Source: Gemmatimonadota bacterium (GTDB lineage Bacteria; Gemmatimonadota; Gemmatimonadetes; Longimicrobiales; Gaopeijiaceae). Taken from it: DNA of 64,000 nucleotides. Every line of letters starts with the position of its first letter. Within the stretch, counting starts at the first letter, position 1. The translations under genes were made by a program, and so were the position numbers. Under the pieces are notes generated by a model, which saw only the letters and a program-made list of their open reading frames with translations, did not search any database and had not been told where the DNA came from. The stretch is from NCBI GenBank assembly GCA_022825135.1, contig JAJDYN010000035.1, positions 19,084 through 83,083 of the forward strand, read 5' to 3'. This document shows positions 1 to 7,482 of the stretch, one piece after another.

Positions 1-932
1 ACGTAGATGGAGTCGGTGAGGACGTTGAGCCCGGTCGGCTCCGACTCCGACATCCAGCGGTCGATGGTCACGAGCGCCACCCGCTGGCCGTCGATCGACA
101 CCTCCATCTGCTCGTTGCCGAAGGTGCGCCCGAAGACCTCGCCCTCGACGGCCGGATAGGGCTGGATGTGGAAGACGTACTTGCCGTCGGCCGGGAAGTT
201 GTGAATCACCGAGACGCCGCCCCGGGTGCCGAAGGGCGCTCCCTCCACGCGATCCTTCTGGGAGGTCGTGCGCGGCAGCCGGTAGCGAATCGAGTTGGGC
301 TCCGCGTCGGGGTCGCCCACGGCCACCCGGCTGATGTAGTTGGCCGCCCGCAGGTAGCCCTCCATCAGGGTCGCGGAGGGAGCCTGCACGTCGGCGATGT
401 TGTCGAAGTTGGCGCTGCGGGTGTCGAGGGGAAGGAACTCCCCGACATCGACCTGCAGGCCGAGCAGGTCCTCGACGGCGCTGGCGAACTCGGCGCGGTT
501 GAGTCGCTGGAAGGTGCGGAAGCCGGGATTGGGGTTCTGCTCCCACGCCGCGTCCACGCGGGTTTCGAGCTCTTCCGCCAGGGCCTGAAGGGTGTCTCCC
601 GCGGGCCTCGGGAATCCCTGCGGGGGCATCATGCCGGCGCGCAGCTTGCGGATCATCCGCTCTGCGGTCTCGGCCATTTCCGGCGCCGACTCCACCTCGA
701 AGGCCTGCAGCGAGAGGTTGCCGGTCAGGAGGGCATCGTTGTGGCACACCTGGCAGTAGGTGCGGACGACGCCGGTAAGCGACTCGGCGTGCTCCGGGGC
801 ACCAGTCTCCGTACTCCCCGCGACCGGGGTGGACGGCGTGTCGACGGGGCCGGCGGGAGCGGGCTCTGCGGGTCGGTTCGCGAGTACGAGAAGCAACCCG
901 AGCGTGGTGAGCGCGACGGGAAGAGAATTCAT
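1..932 (-). CDS. DUF1592/DUF1587-family secreted cytochrome c protein (3' end outside window)
   Basis: About 310 N-terminal residues are visible on the minus strand; the C-terminus lies beyond position 1. The protein starts with a hydrophobic signal (MNSLPVALTTLGLLLVLANR), followed by a c-type haem motif CQVCH near residue 58. The next part, with the stretch FQRLNRAEFASAVEDLLGL, is typical of the DUF1587 (PSD3) domain of Planctomycete-type cytochromes, and a beta-rich segment follows as in DUF1595/DUF1592 proteins. These are large secreted proteins of unknown substrate, common in Planctomycetes and Gemmatimonadota and often thought to be redox enzymes acting on polymers. The ATG at 930-932 has no convincing ribosome binding site. 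It is divergent from the DsbB-like gene, which fits a need for periplasmic thiol chemistry, but that link is only inferred. Confidence 0.85.
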   Translation of the reverse strand, partial: MNSLPVALTTLGLLLVLANRPAEPAPAGPVDTPSTPVAGSTETGAPEHAESLTGVVRTYCQVCHNDALLTGNLSLQAFEVESAPEMAETAERMIRKLRAGMMPPQGFPRPAGDTLQALAEELETRVDAAWEQNPNPGFRTFQRLNRAEFASAVEDLLGLQVDVGEFLPLDTRSANFDNIADVQAPSATLMEGYLRAANYISRVAVGDPDAEPNSIRYRLPRTTSQKDRVEGAPFGTRGGVSVIHNFPADGKYVFHIQPYPAVEGEVFGRTFGNEQMEVSIDGQRVALVTIDRWMSESEPTGLNVLTDSIY

Positions 933-1146
933 GCGGGCCTCACGCTGCTGTAACCGGGAGAGGGGCGTTTGGAGGGCCGAAAAGCCCATTCGCCTGCCCC
1001 GGATTTTGCCTCAACTTCAAAGAACCATAAGAATAGCCTTCCCCCCTCGGACACGCTAGGGCGGATGAGCGCTGAACCGGGGGACCGCCGGGCCCTCGAT
1101 TCAGGCCCGGGATCGACGTGTTTCCCGCAACCATTCCAGGCATCGG

Positions 1147-1707
1147 ATGACACTATATCCTGCGATCGTGCAGTTGCTCGGCGGAGCTTCGCTTGCCGGG
1201 GCGGCAGCTTCCCTGGCGCTCCTGGCGGGGCTACTCGTGCCGGGAGGCCGCGCCTGGCTGCGCGCCTCGCTCGCGGGCTACGAGCGCCACGTCATCGGCT
1301 GGGCCTGGGGCATCGCCTCCATCGCGACCGCCGGCAGTCTCTATTTCTCCGAAATCGTCGGCTTCGTGCCGTGTCCGTTCTGCTGGTATCAGAGGTACGC
1401 GATGTACCCGCTGGTGGTGGTGCTCGGGGTGGGGCTGCTGCGCCCGTCTGCGAGGATCTGGCGGTTCGCCATTCCACTCCCTGTGGCTGGGCTGGCCATC
1501 GCCGCCTACCACGTCGCGCTCCAGTTCCAGCCCACGCTCGATCTGGTCCCCTGCGAGGGCGGGGTTCCCTGCTCCGGGCGCTACGTGGCCGTCTTCGGGT
1601 TCATCTCCATTCCCGCCATGGCGGGCGCGGCCTTCCTGATGATCACCGCGCTCCTGCTGCTGCTTTGGCGGCTGGAGAGGGATTCCGGTCCGGACGAGGA
1701 GGCCTAA
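1147..1707 (+). CDS. DsbB/BdbC-like disulfide bond formation protein
   Basis: A 186-residue integral membrane protein with about five hydrophobic segments. It has the two cysteine pairs of the DsbB family: C76-x-x-C79 in PCPFCWYQR at the membrane edge, and C136/C142 in a later periplasmic loop (PCEGGVPC). The CPFCWYQR motif is diagnostic. Known members pass electrons from a periplasmic thiol oxidase to quinone. The spacing and short length are closer to BdbC-type proteins than to E. coli DsbB. No DsbA-like partner lies in the window. It ends 3 nt into the convergent epimerase gene (stop codons overlap around 1704-1707). Confidence 0.88.
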   Translation: MTLYPAIVQLLGGASLAGAAASLALLAGLLVPGGRAWLRASLAGYERHVIGWAWGIASIATAGSLYFSEIVGFVPCPFCWYQRYAMYPLVVVLGVGLLRPSARIWRFAIPLPVAGLAIAAYHVALQFQPTLDLVPCEGGVPCSGRYVAVFGFISIPAMAGAAFLMITALLLLLWRLERDSGPDEEA

Positions 1708-2861
1708 CCCCTCGCGCGCCCGCTCCGGTGCCACGCCGCCAGCACCTCCGCTTCGTGCTCCGGGGTGGCGCCGGCTCGCAGGTTGGCCTGGCGCTCCGGC
1801 GGCCGGGAGAAGTGGTACTCGAGCGTATCGCGGGCCGTCTCGGCGAGGGGACGGAAGGTGAGCCCGGCCTCCACCTCCGGCGTCAGGTCGAAGCGCGCGA
1901 AGCCCTCGAATCCGGGAACCGGCGGCCGCCACACGGGCATCTCGCGGTACGGGCGCATTCCCCTCTCGATGAGGAAGTCGGTGTCGACCCAGGTGAACGT
2001 CGTCTCCGCCGTGGTCACCGCCCGAATGCCGTACAGCAGCTCCGTCATGGGCCGCGGCGTGGCCGGCCCGATGCCGTTGTACTCACCCGTGTGGCCGGTC
2101 TCGGCCATGCGGATCATCCACTCGGTGAGGTCGCGCACGTCGATGATCTGGACGGTGTCGGAGCCGTCGCCCGGGGCCAGCACTTCGCCGCCCCGGTGGA
2201 TGCGCACCGGCCAGTAGGTGAAGCGGTCGGTCTCGTCCTCGGGGCCGATGATGAGCCCGGGGCGCACGATGTTGGCGCGGCCAGCGAAGATCCTCTGCGC
2301 CTCCCGCTCCGAGAGCGCCTTGGCGAGGCCGTAGGGAAGGTTCTCCGATCCCGGTTCGATGCCCGCGGTCTCATAGGTGAAGGTCGGAGCGTCGGAGGTC
2401 ATCGGCACGCTGCTCAGATCCGAGTACGCCGACCGCGAGGACACGTAGAAATACCGGTCCACCGAGTCGCGCAGGAATTCGGCGGCGAGGCGCACCCAGT
2501 CGGGGTTGGAGCGCGAGTTGTCGATCACCACGTCCCAGGTGTGGCCGCGGAGCGCGTCCAGCTGGCCGTTGCGGTCCCCGATCAGCGTCTCCACGTCGGG
2601 GAACATCCCCGGGTTGGAGCGCCCGCGGTTGAAGAGCGTGACCGAGTGGCCGCGGGACAGGGCGTAGCGCACCTGGAAGGGCCCGATGAAGCCGGTGCCC
2701 CCGAGGATGAGGATGCGCAGCGAGCGGGGCGCTTCCTGTGGCGCCGCGGGCCCGCGCGGCGGACCCGGATGGGGCAGCGCGGCGCCGGGCACGGCGCCCA
2801 GTCCCAGCGCTGCTCCCGCCGCCGCGGACATCTTCAGGAACTCTCGTCGATCGGCAGGCAT
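1704..2861 (-). CDS. Tat-exported NAD-dependent epimerase/dehydratase
   Basis: A 385-residue protein. The start at 2861 is chosen because a near-perfect GGAGGAG lies 7 nt upstream; an ATG 15 nt earlier is inside that site. The N-terminus has a twin-arginine signal (RREFLKMSAAAG) with a hydrophobic core ending in an Ala-rich stretch, so export folded with cofactor is likely. A Rossmann motif follows at about residue 50 (LILGGTGFIG), typical of extended short-chain dehydrogenases, and a YGLAK stretch supplies the YxxxK catalytic pair. The substrate is unknown; nucleotide-sugar or isoflavone-reductase-like epimerases are the nearest families. Export of such an enzyme is unusual but recurs in related phyla. 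Confidence 0.82.
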   Translation of the reverse strand: MPADRREFLKMSAAAGAALGLGAVPGAALPHPGPPRGPAAPQEAPRSLRILILGGTGFIGPFQVRYALSRGHSVTLFNRGRSNPGMFPDVETLIGDRNGQLDALRGHTWDVVIDNSRSNPDWVRLAAEFLRDSVDRYFYVSSRSAYSDLSSVPMTSDAPTFTYETAGIEPGSENLPYGLAKALSEREAQRIFAGRANIVRPGLIIGPEDETDRFTYWPVRIHRGGEVLAPGDGSDTVQIIDVRDLTEWMIRMAETGHTGEYNGIGPATPRPMTELLYGIRAVTTAETTFTWVDTDFLIERGMRPYREMPVWRPPVPGFEGFARFDLTPEVEAGLTFRPLAETARDTLEYHFSRPPERQANLRAGATPEHEAEVLAAWHRSGRARG

Positions 2862-3022
2862 GACTTGCTCCTCCATGCGGGATCGGCTCCACGGCGACGC
2901 CCCGCCGGGAACTGGCCGCTTGCACGTGGTGGCCTAACTTTGGTCGAGCCCCCGTACCCTAACCACCGCTTGTCACGCAAGCGAGCACAGGCGCGCGCCA
3001 TGCCCCTCCCGAATCAGGCTTC

Positions 3023-4783
3023 ATGAACGCGACCGCGCCGGGAGCATCCGGGGCCGGGCCGGAGGAAGGCAGGATCTCGCGCGCCGACAGGATGACCGTG
3101 TTCCTGGCCATCCTGCTCGCGCTGCTGCTCGCCGCCCTCGACCAGACCATCGTCGCCACCGCGCTCCCGAAGATCGTGGAGGACCTGGCCGGGGTGGAGC
3201 GCTACACCTGGGTGGCGACCATGTATCTGCTGGCCTCGACCTCGCTCGCGCTGGTCTACGGCAAGCTGGCCGACACCTACGCGCGCAGGCACGTGACGCT
3301 GGCGGCTGTTGGCCTCTTCCTGGGCGGCTCGGTCGCCTGCGGCCTGGCCGGGATAGCAGGGCCGCTGCCATTGCTCGGCGACGGCATGAGCCAGTTGGTG
3401 ATCTCCCGGGGAATTCAGGGCATCGGGGCGGGCGGCATCTTCGCCATGACCTTCATCGTCATCGCGGATCTCTTCACTCCCGCGGAGCGCGGCAAGTACC
3501 AGGGCTACGTCGGCGCGGTCTTCGGCGTCTCCTCCGTATTGGGACCCCTGCTGGGAGGGCTGCTCACGGACCACGCGGGCGGCTGGATGCCGGGGATTTC
3601 CGGCTGGCGCTGGGTCTTTCTGGTCAACCTGCCCATCGGCGGGGTGGCCCTGTGGCATATCCTGCGCCGGATGCCGCTGCTGGAGGCGGCCCCGGGGGCG
3701 ACGCGGCCGGACTTCGTCGGGGCGGGCCTTCTGGTCGGTGGTCTGGCGCCGCTGGTCCTCGGGCTCCAGATCGACAAGCAGGCCAGCCCCTGGCTTCCCT
3801 GGCTGGCTTCGGCGTCCGCGGCGGCGGAGGGATCGGCCGCGGGCGGGGGATGGCAGTTGTGGGCGACGCCGGGCCTGCTGGCGGTGTCGGCGATTCTGCT
3901 GATGGCGTTCGTGCGCCGGTCGCGCACCGTGACCGGGCCGATTCTCGAGCCCCGGCTTTTCTCGGAACCCGTCTTTCGCCGCGCCACCCTGGCCACGTTC
4001 TTCTTCGGCGCCGCCTTCATCTCCGTCAACATCTTCGTCCCCCTCTTCCTCGTCTCGACCAGGGGGGTCTCCGCTACCGAGGCGGGCGTGGTGCTGATCC
4101 CGTTCTCGCTCGGCATCGTGACCTCGGCCACCCTTGCGGGACAGGTCGCCAGCCGCATCGGCTACCGGCGCCAGATCGTCGCCGGGACGGCGGTGTTCTT
4201 CCTGGGCGCGGCGCTGCTGGCGCGCATGGATGCCGACACGGCGTACGGCCAGGTCTACCTGTACATGACTCTCTGCGGCCTGGGCGCCGGGCCCGGCATG
4301 CCCCTCTTCACCCTGGCCATCCAGAACGCCACCGACGTCCGCTTCGTCGGCCAGGCGACCAGCGCCTCCCAGTTCTTCCGCCAGACGGGAGCGACGGTGG
4401 GGGCGGCGGCCATGGGCGCGGTGCTGACCTTTACACTGGCGGCTACGTTCGGCGTGCTGGACAATGAACTGCGGGACCGGACCGGGGGCAGGGTGACGGC
4501 GCAGGCCTACGTCTCGACCGGCGGCGCCGGGCTGTCGGAGGCGATCCTCGCGGCTTTCGAGGAGAGGGCCGCGGAGGCCGGCACCGCGGATCGGGCGGGC
4601 GCGCTGCGCGCCGAAGGCCTCAGGGTGGCCCGGGACTCGGCGGAGCGGGTGCGGCTGGCGTTCACAGGCGCTTCACACCGCATCTACTGGATGGCCGCGT
4701 TCCTCACGCTCGTGGCCGGGCTGCTGGCGGCGCGCATCCCGGAGATTCCATTGCGGCGCACCCACGACCGGGAGCCGAGGTAG
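3023..4783 (+). CDS. DHA2-family (EmrB/QacA) MFS drug exporter
   Basis: A 586-residue, about 14-helix major facilitator. Family motifs are clear: LDQTIVATALPKIVEDL in helix 1 (DHA2 motif D1), GKLADTYARR (motif A), RGIQGIGAGG (motif B) and GAVFGVSSVLGPLLGG (antiporter motif C). Members of this family use the proton gradient to export drugs or metabolites. There is an additional soluble-looking stretch near the C-terminus (residues about 490-560) before the last helix. The ATG at 3023 has only a weak ribosome binding site. A TAnnTTTG element sits at 2935-2942. Confidence 0.9.
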   Translation: MNATAPGASGAGPEEGRISRADRMTVFLAILLALLLAALDQTIVATALPKIVEDLAGVERYTWVATMYLLASTSLALVYGKLADTYARRHVTLAAVGLFLGGSVACGLAGIAGPLPLLGDGMSQLVISRGIQGIGAGGIFAMTFIVIADLFTPAERGKYQGYVGAVFGVSSVLGPLLGGLLTDHAGGWMPGISGWRWVFLVNLPIGGVALWHILRRMPLLEAAPGATRPDFVGAGLLVGGLAPLVLGLQIDKQASPWLPWLASASAAAEGSAAGGGWQLWATPGLLAVSAILLMAFVRRSRTVTGPILEPRLFSEPVFRRATLATFFFGAAFISVNIFVPLFLVSTRGVSATEAGVVLIPFSLGIVTSATLAGQVASRIGYRRQIVAGTAVFFLGAALLARMDADTAYGQVYLYMTLCGLGAGPGMPLFTLAIQNATDVRFVGQATSASQFFRQTGATVGAAAMGAVLTFTLAATFGVLDNELRDRTGGRVTAQAYVSTGGAGLSEAILAAFEERAAEAGTADRAGALRAEGLRVARDSAERVRLAFTGASHRIYWMAAFLTLVAGLLAARIPEIPLRRTHDREPR

Positions 4784-4790
4784 CAGCCAG

Positions 4791-4799
4791 GAAAGGAGG
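4791..4799 (+). promoter_or_regulatory. Strong Shine-Dalgarno site
   Basis: AAAGGAGGT lies 8 nt before the ATG at 4808. It is close to a full complement of the 16S 3' end and fixes the start of the propeller-hydrolase gene, just after the stop of the MFS gene. Confidence 0.7.
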
Positions 4800-4807
4800 T
4801 TGAAAGC

Positions 4808-7333
4808 ATGAATCGACGCGCAACTCGGGCTCGGGGTGTCGTTCCGGCGGCTGGCCGACCGGCCGGGCTCCTTCTGGCTTTGGCGCTGGCGCCGGCGCTG
4901 GTATCCGCCCAATGGACCAACCGCTACCCGAGAGTGGAAGGCTACGGCCACCAGATCTATCTGGAAGGCTACGAGATGCCCACCCTCACCAGCGGTCCCA
5001 TCGACCCCGCGGCTTCCCCGGACGGGACGCGCCTTGCCTTCGCGTCGCACGGCTGGATCTGGGTGATGGACCTGGTGGACGGCGGCGCGCGCCGGCTGAC
5101 CTCGGGCGGGGCGATGGACGCGCGCCCGGCCTGGTCGCCGGACGGGGCCCGCATCGCGTTCGTGCGCGACGACACGCGCGACACCTGGATCGTGGTGGCG
5201 GATGTCGCGACGGGCGCGGAGGTGTTGACCGAGAACACCCCCGCGATCGAGCTCGACCCGGCCTTCTCGGCCGATGGCTCCCGGCTTTATTTCGCGTCCG
5301 CTTCGGCAGGCACCATCGACCTGTGGGCGCTCGAGCTCGCGAGCGGGGAGAGGGTCCGGATCACCGACGTCCGGGGGATCGAGCTGAAACCGCAGCCCGG
5401 CGCGGAGGCCCTCGTGTACCTGGCCAAGGGCGGCGGCGGTGGCGACCGGGTGCTGGTGCGCGAACTGGACGCCGCCGGGTCTCCGGCGGGTCCCGGGCCG
5501 CGCACGCTGCTCGAGGGCAGCATCGCCTCCATGGCGCGCCCGGCGCTCAGTCCCGACGGGTCGACGGTGGCGGTGAACTGGCCCACACAGGCGGGGTGGG
5601 AGCTGCGGCTGGTGAACGTGGACAACCCGGCGGGGTCGATCCTGCTGGTCGGGCCTCCGGACACGGGGGGCGGCACCCCGCTCACCCCGGCGTGGAGCAT
5701 GCCCGGCGGGGAGTGGGTGTACTTCTCGCGCGGGGACGGCAACCGGCCGATGCGCCTCTACCGGGTGCCCGCCGCGGGCGGGCCGGCCGAGGAGGTGGTG
5801 GTGCGCACCTGGGACTGGGGGGTCGGGACGGGCACGCTGCGGGTGCGCACCACCCTGGAGGAAGGAGGCCCGCCCGCGGCCGCCCGCCTGGACGTGGTGG
5901 ACGCCGCCGGCCACCCCGCCGTCCCGGCCGGCACCCGGCCCTGGTTCGACGGCCAGAGCGGGCGGGTGTACGCGTACTCGACCGGGATCGCCGAGTACAC
6001 GGTGCCGGCCGGCAGCGCCACCGTGGCGGCCGTGCAGGGGCTCGCGACCCCCGAGGTCGCCCGCACGGTCGAGGTCGCGGCCGGCCGGACCACCGAGGTG
6101 GAGGTGACGCTCGCCCCCGTCTGGGACGCGCGCGCCGCGGGATGGGTGTCGGGGGAGCACCACTTCCACCTGAACTACGGGGGCCCCTACGATCTGGCCC
6201 CGGCCGACCTGGTGCCCATGATGCGGGGCGAGGCGCTCGACGTCGCCACCCCGCTGCTGGCCAACCTGCACAACCGCTTCGAGGACCAGGACCTGTGGGG
6301 CTGGGAGCGGGCGGGTGAGGGCCCGCTCATCCGCTTCGGCCAGGAGGTGCGCTCCCACTTTCTCGGCCACGTGGGGCTGATCGGCATCGGCGACTTCTTC
6401 TGGCCGTGGGTGTGGGGCCCCGGCTACCAGGTCTACGGCACCGACGACCGCGAAAACGCGGAGGCGCTGGGCCACGCCCGCTCGCGGGGCGGCTTCGGGT
6501 ACTACGTGCATCCGGTGAACGCGCGCACCGCCGAGCGCGCCGAGCCGTGGTCGGAAGTTCCCTTCGAGGACCTGGCCCCCGGCGTGCCCGTCGAACTGGT
6601 GGCGGACGCGGTTCTCGGCGACCTGGACGCGCTGGAGGTGGTCTGCCTGTGGAGCGACGAAACCACCACCACCCAGGTGTGGCACCGCTTCCTCAACCTG
6701 GGCATTCCGGTGGCGCCCAGCGCCGGCACCGACGTGATGAACAACTTCTTCCGCACCATGGCGGTGGGGACCACGAGGGTATACGCGATGACCGGCGGCC
6801 AGCTCAACTGGCCGGCGTACATGGCCGCGCTCAGCCAGGGGCGCACCTTCGTCACGAACGGTCCCTTCGTGGACTTCCGGCTGGAAGGGGCGGGGCCGGG
6901 CGGGGTGGTGGCATCCGGATCCGCCTCCTGGACGCTCGACCTGAGTTCGGCGGGTTCCGTAGAGCGCGTGGAGGTGCTCGTAAACGGAGAGGTGGCATGG
7001 CAATCCGACGGTCTCGCCGGGCCGGGCGCGCGGCGCTACGAAGGAACGCTCGACCTTCCCGAAGGCGGGTGGGTCGCGGTCCGCGCGGTGGGCGGCAACA
7101 CGGAATGGCCGTCGATGGCCAGCTACCCGTTCGCCCACACCGCCCCGATCTGGATCGGCGAAGTCGGGAGTACGGAGCCGGGGGCCAGAATGCGCGCCGC
7201 CCGCGAACTGGCGGAGGTGTTGCGCGTCGCGCGAAACCGCCTTGTCATCGGCTACGGAGACGCCGATATCCCGAACCTGCTGGGCCGCTTCGACCGGGCC
7301 AGGACGCAACTGGAAGAGTGGGCGCGCCCCTAG
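4808..7333 (+). CDS. Secreted TolB-like propeller fused to a CehA/McbA-type PHP metallohydrolase
   Basis: An 841-residue exported protein (signal cleaved after a VSA-Q boundary near residue 37). Residues about 50-330 contain WD40/TolB-like blades with repeated SPDG/SADG signatures. Residues about 345-440 look like a beta-sandwich. From residue 445 a PHP-type domain begins with GEHHFHLNYGG, where H451, H452 and H454 are candidate metal ligands. It also has YVHPVNA and AGTDVMNNF, as in CehA/McbA-like hydrolases. A final beta-rich stretch follows. Known CehA and McbA hydrolyse carbaryl, but family members are diverse and the substrate here is unknown. It lies 24 nt after the MFS stop and upstream of a TonB receptor, suggesting a take-up-and-degrade locus (inference). 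Confidence 0.83.
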   Translation: MNRRATRARGVVPAAGRPAGLLLALALAPALVSAQWTNRYPRVEGYGHQIYLEGYEMPTLTSGPIDPAASPDGTRLAFASHGWIWVMDLVDGGARRLTSGGAMDARPAWSPDGARIAFVRDDTRDTWIVVADVATGAEVLTENTPAIELDPAFSADGSRLYFASASAGTIDLWALELASGERVRITDVRGIELKPQPGAEALVYLAKGGGGGDRVLVRELDAAGSPAGPGPRTLLEGSIASMARPALSPDGSTVAVNWPTQAGWELRLVNVDNPAGSILLVGPPDTGGGTPLTPAWSMPGGEWVYFSRGDGNRPMRLYRVPAAGGPAEEVVVRTWDWGVGTGTLRVRTTLEEGGPPAAARLDVVDAAGHPAVPAGTRPWFDGQSGRVYAYSTGIAEYTVPAGSATVAAVQGLATPEVARTVEVAAGRTTEVEVTLAPVWDARAAGWVSGEHHFHLNYGGPYDLAPADLVPMMRGEALDVATPLLANLHNRFEDQDLWGWERAGEGPLIRFGQEVRSHFLGHVGLIGIGDFFWPWVWGPGYQVYGTDDRENAEALGHARSRGGFGYYVHPVNARTAERAEPWSEVPFEDLAPGVPVELVADAVLGDLDALEVVCLWSDETTTTQVWHRFLNLGIPVAPSAGTDVMNNFFRTMAVGTTRVYAMTGGQLNWPAYMAALSQGRTFVTNGPFVDFRLEGAGPGGVVASGSASWTLDLSSAGSVERVEVLVNGEVAWQSDGLAGPGARRYEGTLDLPEGGWVAVRAVGGNTEWPSMASYPFAHTAPIWIGEVGSTEPGARMRAARELAEVLRVARNRLVIGYGDADIPNLLGRFDRARTQLEEWARP

Positions 7334-7482
7334 CAGCCCGGACAGGCGACAGGTTACTTTGCCCCTCCTCGGAAGGGCTCGATTCACGTCGGAAACGACT
7401 GTACTTGCGACAATATCCGTCACAGCAACGACAAATCCGTTCTTCCGGACGCCATTTGGCATCCGCATGGGAGGAGAGTTCG

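Noticed and set aside
4673..7468. A 931-codon minus-strand open frame
   Set aside because: It lies wholly opposite the propeller-PHP gene, is rich in Arg/Gly/His/Pro as expected from a GC-rich antisense frame, and has no start site or domain.
6406..7482. The upstream in-phase extension of the TonB receptor frame
   Set aside because: It lies over the previous gene, lacks a signal and is Arg-rich; the true start is 7483 with a Shine-Dalgarno site.
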